Assembly (NCBI GenBank): GCA_002946415.1
Contig: NJPS01000006.1
Span: forward strand, 124,001 to 188,000
Source of the DNA: Rutstroemia sp. NJR-2017a BVV2
Lineage: Eukaryota > Ascomycota > Leotiomycetes > Helotiales > Rutstroemiaceae
Length of the DNA: 64,000 bases
Direction of reading: 5' to 3'
Part shown: positions 1-10,036 of the stretch, in pieces
Position numbering within the stretch: the stretch's first letter is position 1
Layout: every line of letters starts with the position of its first letter
Program-made: the position numbers and the translations under genes
Notes under the pieces: model-generated
What the model was told of the DNA's origin: nothing
Databases searched by the model: none
The model's input: only the letters and a program-made list of their open reading frames with translations

Positions 1-398
1 CCAGAATAAGTCACAGTGGGTGCTCACATTACAGTCATCACATCACGATCAAATAAGAAGCCAAAACTAATCAAATCAATAAATTTAAGAACAAATATCC
101 CCGTTGCAAAACTAAACACAAACAAAAATAAATAAATAACCTCATATCCCAAAAGTGTATTGCCTGCCATAGGCCTCGCGGTCCGGTCAAGATCAAGTCC
201 TCCCGTGTCGTCGTAGTAGAAACGAACAAATCTAAGTCCTGGTTCATCAAAAACGAGGAACGTCCATCCAACCAAATGTGTGGAAACGAAAATAAGTAAG
301 TTGAAAACGCACTAGCATTTTATCCGTTGATTAACACCCCAACCAAATGCATTACGCGTTGATGAATAAAATCAAAAGAAAAATGGAAAGATCTGCAT
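1..398. other. Gene-free left edge, probable 3' flank
   Basis: No supported gene. The stretch is AT-rich (for example the AAATAAATAAATAA-type run near 119-137) and lies directly downstream of the minus-strand CKGPDC-repeat gene, so part of it is probably that gene's 3' untranslated region. The short open frames here use TTG starts and show no domain. Confidence 0.5.
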
Positions 399-1613
399 CT
401 AGATCATCAGAAGACCACCGACCATGGTGATGAGTCCGGCGAAGAACTCCCAGGCACCAGCGACGTTGGCGATGGCGGCACCGGTGAATTGGATTGGACC
501 GGTGGTGGTTCCTGATGAGCCGGAGTTTGATCCGGATCCACTGCTGCCTCCGTTGTTGCCGGGAGTGGTGAGGCCAGATGAAGCGCTGTTAGATGATGGG
601 CCGGAGTCAGAGTTTCCACCAGAGTTTCCACCAGTGTTTCCACCAGTGTTTCCTCCATTGTTTCCTCCTGGGTAACTAGGCTTTCCACCTTCCTCATGGC
701 CCCAATCACCCTTTTCACCCTCCTCCTTGTGTGGAGAGTATCCAGGCTTGCACGTGCAGTCAACTGAGATATAGCTGTTACCAGAACCAGCTCCAGCGCC
801 GATGGCTGTAACGTTTCCGTTTCCATCAGCGTCAATGATGCCAGTCCCGGTACCTTCGGCATCAGAGCCACCGTTGATCTTTGCTGTTGCACCCTTGTCG
901 TCTTTCTTGGGTGGGGGAATGGCGTCTCTGCCAATCTTCTTGTCATTGTAGGTAGCTCCTCCTCCACCACCGGCACCAGCTGAGGTCGAGCCGGTCACAA
1001 TGGAGGTTCCGTCCTTCAAACAGATACAAGAAGCGTTGGAGTTGGCTTCCGCACCTCCATCGCCGCCAGCTGTCGCATTGGTTTCACGGATTGGGCTAGG
1101 AGTGGCGGTTGCGGTGCTGATAACGGTAGTGGTTTTGGGCTTCTTGCAGTTTGCCTTGTAGCAGTCGATTTGGTTTGGTGGTGGGTAAGACGCGCAATCA
1201 GATCCGGGAGGTCCACCTTTTTGGGAAGGACATTTCTCCTTCCAGCAGTAGAGTCGATCCTTTGGTGGAAGTTTGTCACAATCTTGCTCGTATGGTGGAG
1301 GGCACTCAGGACCCTTGCAAGGAGGACAATCCGGGCCCTTGCAAGGAGGAGGAGGAGGGCAGTCGGGGCCCTTGCATGGAGGAGGAGGAGGGCAGTCGGG
1401 GCCCTTGCAAGGAGGAGGAGGAGGGCAGTCGGGGCCCTTGCATGGAGGTGGAGGAGGGCAGTCGGGGCCCTTGCATGGAGGGGGAGGAGGACAGTCGGGG
1501 CCTTTGCAAGGAGGAGGAACCACCGGCGCAAGAGCAGGTGGGCTGGGGCTTGGCTGTTGTGCCGCCACGAGACAGGCGGCCGCGAGGGCCTGGAGGAGAT
1601 AGTCGGTTCTCAT
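399..1613 (-). CDS. Secreted CKGPDC-repeat cell-wall protein, probably GPI-anchored
   Basis: Single-exon gene of 404 residues with ATG at 1613-1611. The N-terminus (MRTDYLLQALAAACLVAAQ) is a typical signal peptide. Residues about 34-108 hold seven CKGPDC/CKGPEC motifs, most in an 11-residue unit CKGPDCPPPPP. Next come further Cys pairs (residues about 110-160), a Thr/Ser-rich linker, a Gly/Asn-rich segment with GGN repeats, and a hydrophobic C-terminus (FFAGLITMVGGLLMI) after small residues, as expected for a GPI-addition signal. The protein is therefore inferred to be exported and attached to membrane or wall. I recognise no catalytic domain. The DNA of the repeat is a 33-base minisatellite, so copy number may vary between strains. 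Its repetitive G/C content opens long spurious frames on both strands. Function (structural wall protein or secreted Cys-rich protein) is inference. Confidence 0.8.
   Translation of the reverse strand: MRTDYLLQALAAACLVAAQQPSPSPPALAPVVPPPCKGPDCPPPPPCKGPDCPPPPPCKGPDCPPPPPCKGPDCPPPPPCKGPDCPPPPPCKGPDCPPCKGPECPPPYEQDCDKLPPKDRLYCWKEKCPSQKGGPPGSDCASYPPPNQIDCYKANCKKPKTTTVISTATATPSPIRETNATAGGDGGAEANSNASCICLKDGTSIVTGSTSAGAGGGGGATYNDKKIGRDAIPPPKKDDKGATAKINGGSDAEGTGTGIIDADGNGNVTAIGAGAGSGNSYISVDCTCKPGYSPHKEEGEKGDWGHEEGGKPSYPGGNNGGNTGGNTGGNSGGNSDSGPSSNSASSGLTTPGNNGGSSGSGSNSGSSGTTTGPIQFTGAAIANVAGAWEFFAGLITMVGGLLMI
1306..1530 (-). repeat. 33-bp minisatellite coding CKGPDCPPPPP
   Basis: Tandem units of 33 bases inside the CKGPDC-repeat gene. 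On the plus strand the unit contains GGGCCCTTGCA followed by a purine run GGAGGAGGAGGAGGGCAGTC. Units differ by a few bases (CAAGGAGG versus CATGGAGG), and the final one codes CKGPEC. The length is a multiple of three, so gain or loss of units keeps frame. Confidence 0.9.
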
Positions 1614-3309
1614 TGTCGATTAATTGATTAAGTCAAAAAGAGTGTAGGATGTCCGAGGACAAAAAAAGTATTTCTCGAAAAAAGAAAGAACGACCACAAG
1701 TTTGAAGTCGAGATGCCTATGCGTATGAGGTGTGAGAGAGTGTTGGAAAGTTCAAAAAGGCAAGAAAATGATGCCATGTTTATAGTCATTTTCACCAGGT
1801 GGCTAGTCTGCCATCAGGAATGTGTTTTCCATCAACAACCAGCTTCATTGGCTAGGAATCTGATGAGGTTGTTTGTTTACTTGCGAGGAATGTGCGCTGT
1901 TTTGTCGGAGAACATGCACTTGCAGATAAAACATACGGAAAACCATTTTCCTCGGTCTTGGCTTAATCAAATGTAATTTTGGGCTCCTGAGAACTGGAGA
2001 AGAGAATGTAGTGGAGGTACGTAGCCTTGGCGTCTAGGCAAAATTGTGTTTGGAATCCGGTGTGTGCATTCCCCTGCGGTTGACACCCACTTAGAAGCTT
2101 TGTTTGGCCTTTTCCAAAGGGTTTCTGTACTCTTCTTAGGCATGGAATATCTTCTCCAGCTTCGAGGGGCTTTTCGCCGCAGTTCTGGCCAGTGGCAGGA
2201 ACAGCTCCCTTCATACGATTTTCAAGTAACCTAAGGTTGTCAATGATATGATAGGCTCTGTCGTCTTTCGTGGCCAACCTCAGGGCTTCGAAACTGCAAC
2301 CTCCTTTGCTCCGTAATGGTCATGCCCGAGGTCCGTGTAGGGTAGGGTACATAGCAAGTCAGTAAAGACAGAGTAGTCTGCGACGGCACTTGCACAGAGG
2401 GAGTCGGGACGTCCTGAGCCTTCATTGAATGTCATGTGAGGGGATGAAATGTAGGAACATTAAGCTTCGTTCTATTGTCTTCGTCATATAGAACACCGAG
2501 AACGCTGAGAAGGTTACTCATCAAGTTAAGAACAGCAGTTCCTCTATCCTTTAAAGTAACTGCTCGTCATCTCGCCTAAATATGCAAAGAAAGTAACTGC
2601 CGTTACGCGTAGCGGGTCTTGGGACAACCAGTGGATTCTAGAATGAGCTTAGAGGTAGCCAAGTAGCTAGACTGCAGTAGAGTCTGGTAAAACATCGAGA
2701 GGAGTATACTGTTACTGTTGAGACCTTATTGACACTGTTTCTTGAAAATCTAGGTTTAGATTAGAGGACTCCCTAAATCGTAGACCAATCCGGACGTTGA
2801 AATCTGAATACTCGCCGTTCAGTGTCCGAGTATCCGTTTGCCATTTGAATGTTCGAAAGATAATATGATTTGAATGCCCGGTTACAACAGGAACATCTAA
2901 ATGTATATAGTACGCCACTATCAAAGCTGAAATCGGTTCGGATATGTGATGTGCCAAGATTTCCTGGACCCCACCCCTTTCGTCTAACGAGTTAGGTTAC
3001 TGTAGGGGCACAGCATACAGTAGGAATACGCAACTGTGCGTAATTAAGAGAGCCAATAATTGTACATATCGCAGGGGTGATTGAAAGATTATCAGTGAAT
3101 ATGGTCCTAAGAGGCAGGTAGTTTGAAGGTAACACGGTGTGAGTCAGAGTACGCTACGCTTAGGCTGCCGTCCTCCTCAACTATTAAAGCATCAAACACC
3201 TCCTATTTCCAACCAACTTCATCTACCTCGACACATTACACTACAACTTCGAAGTACCATCACAGTTTCGAAGCTGTACCTATCATCTAGATCAATACCA
3301 GTTGTCAAC
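1614..3309. other. Intergenic region between divergent genes
   Basis: About 1.7 kb between the minus-strand CKGPDC gene and the plus-strand VIT/VWA gene, so it must hold both promoters. I see no conserved coding frame. The last 150 bases before 3310 are rich in CA/CT (CCTCCTATTTCC, CATCTACCTCGACAC), typical of fungal 5' leaders. Confidence 0.5.
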
Positions 3310-6123
3310 ATGGTTATCTGCGGCGCTTTTTACCTCGCCGGTGACCAGTCTAGGCAGCACCTACCTCTTCTCTCTACATCCATTCACACCACTATCAACG
3401 CCACTGCAGCACATACTAGTCTTACACAGGTGTTTCGAAATGATTCACCGGACAACATCACCAACTGTACCTATCAGTTCCCACTTTATGATGGTGTCAG
3501 CGTCTCTAAGTTCACGTGTTACATCGGCGACGAGGTCCTTAAGGGGGTTGTCCGAGCGAAAGAGGAAGCCAAGGCGATTTTTGACGAAGCAGTCAAAAAA
3601 GGAGAGACCGCAGGACTATTCGAGCAGCATGAAAAGGCGAGTGATGTGTTTCGAACCTCCCTGGGGAACATTCCCGCTGGAGAGAAAGTCATCGTTGAGA
3701 TTGTGCATGTAGGGGAGTTGATGATGGAAGGCGGAAGTGGGGTCAAATTGACCATTCCTACAAGTGTAGCTCCAAGATATGGAGACCCGGGAGCCACGTC
3801 GACGAATTCGGTTGCACCGTCCCAAGATGGATTGAAGATCACGGTGGATATATCGATGTGGGCGGATATGCCTATCGATGCAGTGACGTCGCCTTCCCAT
3901 CTGATTGCTGTCTCTATCGGTGCATTATCATCCGGAGACGGTGAAAGAGGACTCAACAAGGCCTCTGTTACGCTCTCGCAAGGTAGCACCACTTTGGAGA
4001 AAGATTTCGTTCTGCAGGTCAATGTGAAGGACCTTGGAAATCCAAAAGCCATGCTCGAAACACACAGCACTATCCCAAATCATCGAGCCTTAATGGTGTC
4101 CCTAGTTCCTAAGTTTGAACTACCCACTCATCGCCCAGAAATCGTCTTCGTAGTCGATAGAAGTGGAAGCATGAGTGGCAATATGACGACGCTGATATCT
4201 GCTATGAATGTGTTCTTGAAATCTTTGCCTTTAGGAATAAAATTCAACATCTGTTCATTCGGATCAGACCACGAATTCCTCTGGGAAAAGTCTCAACCAT
4301 ATTCGAAAGAGACATTGAGTGAAGCCACTCAACTTATCAAGAATTTTAAAGCCGACATGGGAGGGACATCCACACAGGCAGCAGTGACTGCCACTATCCA
4401 AAACCGGTTCTTAGATCTGCCTTTGGAGGTTATGCTCCTTACCGATGGGGATATATGGCAGCAAGAGGAATTCTTCGCATATATAAATGAGGAGGTCAAG
4501 AAAAGTAGCGGCTCAATCAGGATCTTCCCACTTGGTATTGGCAATGGTGTTTCTCATGCTTTAATCAATGGTATTGCTCGTGCAGGAAATGGATTTCCGC
4601 AAACTGTACAGAATGGCGAGAAACTGGATTCTAACGTGGTCCGCATGCTACGCGGTGCTCTGACTCCACATATCACTGACTACTCCATGGAGGTCAAATA
4701 TGAATCAGACGATGACGACTTCGAGCTTATTGATAAAGTCACTGAGGGTCTGGAGAATCTTCTCTCGGAGAGCGAGACAAAGACGCCACAAACAACTACC
4801 AAAATCTCCCTTTTCGATCCGACCATCAAAGAAGATGTCAGCATGCCCGATGTTCCCCCTCTCGAGTTGCCACAAATACGTACTCCCAAAATCATCCAAG
4901 CTCCGAACAGGATTCCATCGCTCTTTCCCGGCAGCAATACGACGATATATTTATTGTTGTCCCCAGATACTATCCAACGAAATCCAACATCGGTGATTCT
5001 TCGAGCTACTTCTCAGCAGACACCATTAGAGCTATCTATCCCCATTGAAGTTCTTTCGATTAAATCCAACACTATACACGAGCTTGCAGCCAGGAAAGCC
5101 ACGCAAGATCTCGAGGAAGGTAGAGGCTGGATTACTGAAGCGAAAGGTGTAGATGGCATATACCTGAAGGATCAATTTGCCTCTCAGCTTGAAGAAATTG
5201 TAAAGAGAGAAGCTGTACGCTTGGGAGAGCAGTTTCAAATCGCAAATAGATGGTGCTCATTCGTAGCTCTTACAGTTTCCTCTTCTGTCGTCCTATCGCC
5301 AACATCCGAAAGTTATGATAGGCAACCTATCTCAGCAGATGGAGCACCAACTCGTCGTCGCGGGCGTGTGCCTCAAACCTTGCGCCCACCCACCGGCTAC
5401 AGGACAAGACTGCCACTTACTACAAAAGCATGTCGCAAGAGTGCACCATCTATTATAGAAAATTTAGATGAACTTGAAGAAGATGACCTCGAATCAGATG
5501 AAGACCAGGGATTTGCATTGTTTGACGATCCAGTTGAACCATTTGCATCGTTTGACAATCCAGTTGAACCGGAGACACAGCCGACGAAAAAGCAGAAGAC
5601 AAGTGCAGATAACCTCGAAAGTAGTAAGTCCAGAACACATTACGCATACCCATCTTTACCGCCGGTTAATATCACACTTACCGAAATTTGTTCTCTAGGC
5701 TCTAAGGCTGCATATAAATATTCCGCCATGATGCATCAACCAATGGCTAGGAATGCCAGACATATCACAAGAGAAGCTCAAAATATCACTGATTTCACCA
5801 ATGTTTCTGCTCATGACAGGGTTTTAGCCTTGATTGACTGTCAAGACTTTGAGGGGACTTGGGATGCTGCGGACGTAGAGCCAATTCTTGCTTTCCAGAT
5901 TCCAGTCAACACTACCGACTTGGAAGAGGCTGAGAAGAAATCCTGGGTCACCATGATTGTTGTTTGCTTCCTTGAAGATAAAATGGCCGCCGAGAAAGAT
6001 ACATGGGAACTGGTTGTTGCCAAAGCCAGGGCATGGTTGGAGCAGACTCTCGGAACCACATTCAGTGGCATGGAGATTAAGGGCAAGATGGTCGTGGAAA
6101 GTGCTTTAAGTACAAAGACATAG
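3310..6123 (+). CDS. VIT and VWA domain protein (inter-alpha-trypsin inhibitor heavy-chain-like)
   Basis: Uninterrupted frame of 937 residues. I start at the ATG at 3310 (MVICGAFYLAG); the frame is open upstream only through a non-ATG extension of 57 residues that looks like leader. Residues about 1-140 match a VIT domain (Vault/inter-alpha-trypsin), with phrases such as CTYQFPLYDGVSVSKFTC and 'AKAIFDEAVKKGETAGLFEQ'. A von Willebrand A domain follows, with a MIDAS metal site DRSGSMS beginning at about residue 283 (base 4156), the downstream FGSDHEFLW and GGTSTQAAV segments, and LLTDGDIW. The C-terminus has an acidic linker and a conserved WVTMIVVCFLEDK helical part seen in fungal VIT/VWA proteins. 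There is no signal peptide, so it is probably cytosolic. The family is linked to protein-protein contacts; the exact role is unknown. The AGG-to-AG insertion-free frame and coding composition support it being intact. Confidence 0.88.
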   Translation: MVICGAFYLAGDQSRQHLPLLSTSIHTTINATAAHTSLTQVFRNDSPDNITNCTYQFPLYDGVSVSKFTCYIGDEVLKGVVRAKEEAKAIFDEAVKKGETAGLFEQHEKASDVFRTSLGNIPAGEKVIVEIVHVGELMMEGGSGVKLTIPTSVAPRYGDPGATSTNSVAPSQDGLKITVDISMWADMPIDAVTSPSHLIAVSIGALSSGDGERGLNKASVTLSQGSTTLEKDFVLQVNVKDLGNPKAMLETHSTIPNHRALMVSLVPKFELPTHRPEIVFVVDRSGSMSGNMTTLISAMNVFLKSLPLGIKFNICSFGSDHEFLWEKSQPYSKETLSEATQLIKNFKADMGGTSTQAAVTATIQNRFLDLPLEVMLLTDGDIWQQEEFFAYINEEVKKSSGSIRIFPLGIGNGVSHALINGIARAGNGFPQTVQNGEKLDSNVVRMLRGALTPHITDYSMEVKYESDDDDFELIDKVTEGLENLLSESETKTPQTTTKISLFDPTIKEDVSMPDVPPLELPQIRTPKIIQAPNRIPSLFPGSNTTIYLLLSPDTIQRNPTSVILRATSQQTPLELSIPIEVLSIKSNTIHELAARKATQDLEEGRGWITEAKGVDGIYLKDQFASQLEEIVKREAVRLGEQFQIANRWCSFVALTVSSSVVLSPTSESYDRQPISADGAPTRRRGRVPQTLRPPTGYRTRLPLTTKACRKSAPSIIENLDELEEDDLESDEDQGFALFDDPVEPFASFDNPVEPETQPTKKQKTSADNLESSKSRTHYAYPSLPPVNITLTEICSLGSKAAYKYSAMMHQPMARNARHITREAQNITDFTNVSAHDRVLALIDCQDFEGTWDAADVEPILAFQIPVNTTDLEEAEKKSWVTMIVVCFLEDKMAAEKDTWELVVAKARAWLEQTLGTTFSGMEIKGKMVVESALSTKT

Positions 6124-6418
6124 TCAGGGGTAACACGAGAGTATTAAGTGATGTCTAGTAATATAGAAGCAGATATTTCATGGAGCTAAATGTATCATTG
6201 AATAACGAGTGCCCGAACATATTGTTCTGTTGAAAGGAATCAAAATTATACAGTAGTGACGCACCAGGTGAGGATCGTTTAGGCTTCTCACGCTAAGGTA
6301 ACCCCAACCCATTCGGCCCCACCCAACTGTACAAGCACACCACACAACCTCCAGACTTCTTCCAGAACGCACCACCATCTTGAATACTCAAACCCAGCTC
6401 ACATTAAGTAACGCAAAT
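6124..6418. promoter_or_regulatory. Intergenic spacer upstream of MED8
   Basis: Short spacer between the VIT/VWA stop and the MED8 start. The part from 6290 to 6418 is C-rich and pyrimidine-rich (CCCCAACCCATTCGGCCCC, CACACCACACAACC), the usual look of a fungal core promoter and leader. No TATA box is obvious. Confidence 0.4.
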
Positions 6419-7174
6419 ATGGCGCAACCTGCGCTTCGTCAGGAAGATCTCAAAGCGCTGGATCAGACCCGTCAACGTCTCATCCAATTGACCTCTAACA
6501 TCGCCTCGCTGAAAGCCGACTTCCAGAAAGGCGCTCCCCTACCTGAATAGTTCGTGCATGGCTATGTCCCTGTTGCGTGCATACTTATACTGATAATCTC
6601 TGGTTACAGTTCGTCGGTGATGACATCCTCTTCTATCCTAACTACCAACATAAAATCCATGACCGATCATCTCTCCGCGCACGGCGATACACTCTCCCGA
6701 ATCGTCGCATTTCCTTCAACGAATTTCCCCGGGCGCACGCAAGAAGGGCTTTTACTACAGTTACTACGGAAGAAGTTGGAGCCGCAAGTCGAGACATGGG
6801 TTGACGAGGGCCGAAATTTACAAATAGACGGGCTAGCGGAGGAGGGTAGGGACGGAAATCTAGAAGAGACATGGAAATGGGCCGCGGAATGGATTGGCCC
6901 TAGGATAAGGGAATACGCGTTGAATGAGGCCGGGGATGAATACACTGCAGAGGAGAGGGAAAGCGGAGTGGAGAATGTCAATACGGGTTTGAGGGACGAA
7001 GAAGAGAGTGATGAAGACGATGAGGATGCAGAGGATGGTGATCAGGTCATGGGCGGTACAAGTCAAAGCCAAGAGAAAAAGAAAGCACCAGAGAAGGCCA
7101 TGACAAGAAAAGACGGTAGGATAAGGAGTAAGGACGAGATTCTGAGGTTTGCGACAAGCGGAATTGCCATATGA
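6419..7174 (+). CDS. MED8: Mediator complex subunit 8 (two exons)
   Basis: Exons 6419-6549 and 6610-7174 join in phase to 231 residues. The intron starts GTTCGT and ends TTACAG; without splicing the frame stops at 6548-6550. The protein begins MAQPALRQEDLKALDQTRQR and continues through ASLKADFQKGAPLPE across the junction into SSVMTSSSILTTNIKSMTDH and LSAHGDTLSRIVAFPSTNFPG, the conserved fungal Med8 core. The C-terminal third is acidic (a run of D/E near residues 170-190) followed by a Lys-rich end, as is common in this family. Med8 is a head-module subunit of Mediator, bridging transcription factors to RNA polymerase II in the nucleus. Length fits fungal Med8. The gene lies 295 bases after the VIT/VWA stop in the same direction, as an independent unit. 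Confidence 0.9.
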
Positions 7175-7652
7175 GCACATCTGCTGTGCCGCAACGCTGC
7201 TGAAAAGCGGCACTTTCTGAATGAGGGGTCATAATGTGGTCCTACTTTGCAAAGATATAATTTGCCGTATTGCATTTCGCAAAGGGATTGGAGTTCCACC
7301 ATTTTATGTAGATGCCAAATCATAATGGCCGGGGCTGGATGGCTGGATGGCTGGATGGCTGCGCTGCAGCCAATGTAAGAGCTGAGAAAGGAAATGCAGC
7401 ACGTCGCACCAGGCAAGCAAGGGTTCATAGTCTGCATGGCTTGGCTACTACAGGTACATATACTCTGAGCTCCCTTCATGCTGAGAATTGTAACTGAGTT
7501 CGATAGTGCAGGCATCATCCCACACCAACGTTATCAGAGCCATACTACTTTCATACAGCTGCAGAGGTCTCGGCTCGAGCTGACAGCCTTGTACAAATAC
7601 TGTCAGATCAGCTGAACCAGAAGAGCATCTTATAAAAGTGTTCACGACAACC
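7175..7652. other. Spacer with GGCTGGAT microsatellite
   Basis: Non-coding spacer between MED8 and the F-box-like gene. It contains a short tandem repeat of GGCTGGAT (three full copies plus a partial one) at about 7333-7360. A TATA-like CTTATAAAAG sits at 7631-7640, just before the first candidate ATG of the next gene, which suggests that transcription starts downstream and a later ATG is used. Confidence 0.5.
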
Positions 7653-8492
7653 ATGTCTTGCATTACCATCGCACATCAAGACTCTGCTATGATATCCTCA
7701 GCAATATCCACGATGCCCAAACCCCAAACGACATCATTCTTGCATCTCCCTCTCGAGATCCGTCTGCAGATCTACTCAGAAATCCTCTACTCCCATCCCG
7801 CCAAACACATCTTTCTTGCATGTGAACCATCTCAAGATCACCACACAACCTACAAATACCACCCCTCAACTCACCGCTCACGCTTCCCCCAGCGCTCAGT
7901 CTGCAAACTCCCAACCTCTCTCCTCCTGACCTGCCGGACCATCTACCTCGAAAGCCGGGAGCTCCCCTTCACCCAGTGTCTCTTTACCTTCACCTCCCAA
8001 TACCATCCCGCCCTCTACTGCGCCACAAGCTTTCTTTCCGCGCGAGATCCATGGCAAAGGGACAGCATTCGCAGCATCGAGATTGAAACACTCTCTCGAG
8101 ATCTATTCGCGCCCTTGGAAAAGGGCGCGCGCAACAACCCCTCAGATAGAGTGGTATCGCAATTTAGCAAATGTCTCTTGCATATTGAGAATTTTCGCTT
8201 TCTTTTGCGCGGTTCCTCAAGCGTAGACATTGAGAGACTGGAAATTGGCGCGAGTTGGCTGTGCTGTATTTTTGCAGAAATGAAAGGTTTGAAAACGGTG
8301 GAATTTGCTTTTGAGGATGAAAGCGCCTGTGAGCTTGCTGGAGCGGCCTATGTGTTTCCGCAATCTTGGGGCACGGATTTTAAGTTTGCTAGGAGATGTC
8401 GTTCTTGTGGACATGAGGACAATATTGAAGAGAGTGATTTGAAACAGGAGCTGCACTTAACACACATGGGGTCGCAAATTAGTGGTAAATAG
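7653..8492 (+). CDS. Small fungal 'LPLEIR' F-box-like protein
   Basis: Single-exon frame of up to 279 residues. The N-terminal core reads TTSFLHLPLEIRLQIYSEIL, the start of a very large fungal family of short F-box-like proteins, followed by LPTSLLLTCRTIYLESRELPF, also typical (a second helix with 'LLTCR.IY.E'). The central part has a conserved-looking FSKCLLHIENFRFLLRG segment. Several in-frame ATGs exist. Because a TATA-like CTTATAAAAG lies only about 15 bases before the first one, the true start may be the later ATG giving MPKPQTTSFLHLPLEIR (about 60 bases downstream). F-box proteins recruit targets to SCF ubiquitin ligases, but in this family that role is untested; treat function as unknown. 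The C-terminal CRSCG and HEDNIEE stretch has no assigned role. Confidence 0.65.
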   Translation: MSCITIAHQDSAMISSAISTMPKPQTTSFLHLPLEIRLQIYSEILYSHPAKHIFLACEPSQDHHTTYKYHPSTHRSRFPQRSVCKLPTSLLLTCRTIYLESRELPFTQCLFTFTSQYHPALYCATSFLSARDPWQRDSIRSIEIETLSRDLFAPLEKGARNNPSDRVVSQFSKCLLHIENFRFLLRGSSSVDIERLEIGASWLCCIFAEMKGLKTVEFAFEDESACELAGAAYVFPQSWGTDFKFARRCRSCGHEDNIEESDLKQELHLTHMGSQISGK

Positions 8493-8609
8493 ATGAAATT
8501 AAGATATCTACTTTCTACCCATTGAATTAGACAAAAAGGACTACAACTGCATCTTGCAGGAGTCAGAACAAGGAGCCAAAGAAAGAAAACAATTAGTCTC
8601 GAGACTCGT

Positions 8610-9578
8610 CTATCCACGTCTACGAGTGCTTGGGCTCTTAGCCTTCTGGGATTGAGTAGTAGTAGCGGATGGAGACGCGGCCACAGGGCTCTCCTTCTGC
8701 TTTCCGTTCGCGGATTTCTTGCTCTTGCTCTTATTCTTCTTGCTCTTAGTAGCGGGAGAGTTCCAATAGTAGACCATCTGCACAGCTAGAATAGCATTCA
8801 AAGTGAAGCCGGCGATGAATCCGTAAAGGATGAGCTTATCGTCAACTTCTTGGAGAGTGGTGAAGATTCTGGAGAGGGATCCAGCGAGATAGTTGAAGAC
8901 CTGTATTTTAGATAATCAGTAAATGTCCTTGGTGATCATAGATAGTTGCGCGTAAATGGGTCAAGAGAGGGGTAAACTCACAGCAAAGGCGCTCAACTGT
9001 CCCGTTCCGCCCTCTTGCCAAACAGTCAGGATCTGCGGCAATTTACTCGCGACTCCCAAAACCCCCGCACCGGCCTGCAAATACGAAAGGGTCTTCATAT
9101 CCACAACCTGGCCCATAAACAGACTGCCAGCAGCGGCCGCCAGCCCCGCGACAAACAACGCAGCCGTGCTCGCCCGCCCACTGTAGTTCAGCACCAGCAC
9201 CGCAATCACCACATTCTGCACCATGATCAGGGCCGTCTCGCCATAGGTGCTGAAGGGGAACTGCGAGCGGTAGTTGTAGGCGAGGGAGATCAGATACGCG
9301 GATGTTTCGAGCAGGTAGGAGAGGAAGGAGATGCCCGAGGCGGATTTAGAGGAGATGAGTTTGAGGATTTGGGGGACCTTGACGATGGATGAGGTGGCGA
9401 TGATGCCGACTCCAAGACCCTTGGAGATGGCGAGTTTGAGACATTCCGTCTGCGAAGGGTCGATGTCGAGGAGGAGGGTTTTGTAGCAGGTTTTGCCTAG
9501 GAGGGAGACGCCTAGGTCGCGGATGGGCGCGGGGAGGTTATGGGTTATGGGTTGGAGAGCGGTGCGGATTTGGTCCAT
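8610..9578 (-). CDS. MPDU1-type PQ-loop membrane protein (two exons)
   Basis: Exons (minus) 9578-8982 and 8900-8610 join in phase 0 to 295 residues; the intron is GTGAGT...TACAG. Two PQ-loop repeats are visible: VKVPQILKLISSKSASGIS near residue 67 and SKLPQILTVWQEGGTGQLS near residue 180. Each sits among hydrophobic helices (about seven in total, for example AALFVAGLAAAAGSLFMG). Exon 2 supplies VFNYLAGSLSRIFTTLQEVD, the expected partner of the second repeat, and a Lys/Ser-rich tail. This is the family of human MPDU1 (mannose-P-dolichol utilization defect 1), an ER membrane protein needed for use of dolichol-linked mannose and glucose in N-glycan and GPI synthesis. The basic C-terminal tail probably faces the cytosol. 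Whether it works as a transporter or chaperone of dolichol-sugars is unresolved in the family. Confidence 0.88.
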
Positions 9579-10036
9579 GGTTGATTGATTGATTGTTTGA
9601 TGAAATTGGTACGTCGACTGGAGTGTGAGAGAAGGGTTTGAAGATATGTGAGGTTTAGATGGGAGGGAGAAATTTTGTTGAAATAATTATGACGAGGCTG
9701 TGGGTAGGAAGCTTTTTTGTGGGCACTGATGTCAAATGGTTACAGCTGAATGGTGACGATTTCTAAAAGACCACATTTCAGAAGTTAAGAATCTCACCAT
9801 TTTTGAAGAAATCCTAAATAATCATCCTATTCAGGATTTTGAGTTCTTGACTTTGTAACCCTTGAGAGTAAGCTAATTAGCTTACAGTGTGCCATCCATC
9901 TATTCATCTTCGGAGGCCGTTTTCCGTACTTTACTTCAGATCGTGGTTAAACGTTCAGTATTTGCCATTTATCCCAGACCCATGGGATCGTCAGCCATGA
10001 ATTATTATCAACCTTCCGTTCACGCAAACAACAGCA
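9579..10036. other. Spacer between MPDU1-like gene and Zn2Cys6 gene
   Basis: Promoter side of the MPDU1-like gene and 3' flank of the Zn2Cys6 gene. No gene is seen. Bases 9850-9890 hold a short hairpin-like GTAAGCTAATTAGCTTAC. Confidence 0.45.
9868..9885. repeat. Perfect palindrome GTAAGCTAATTAGCTTAC
   Basis: An 18-base perfect palindrome lies between the stop of the Zn2Cys6 gene and the MPDU1-like promoter. It could be a dimeric factor site or a hairpin at a transcript end; nothing else supports either. Confidence 0.45.

Noticed and set aside
407..1627. Long frames on both strands over the CKGPDC-repeat gene
   Set aside because: They arise from the 33-base repeat, which is open in several frames. 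Only the minus frame at 399-1613 has an ATG, a signal peptide and a GPI-type end.
3139..3309. 57-residue N-terminal extension of the VIT/VWA protein
   Set aside because: It begins at a non-ATG codon, is leader-like in composition, and the VIT domain already starts just after the ATG at 3310.
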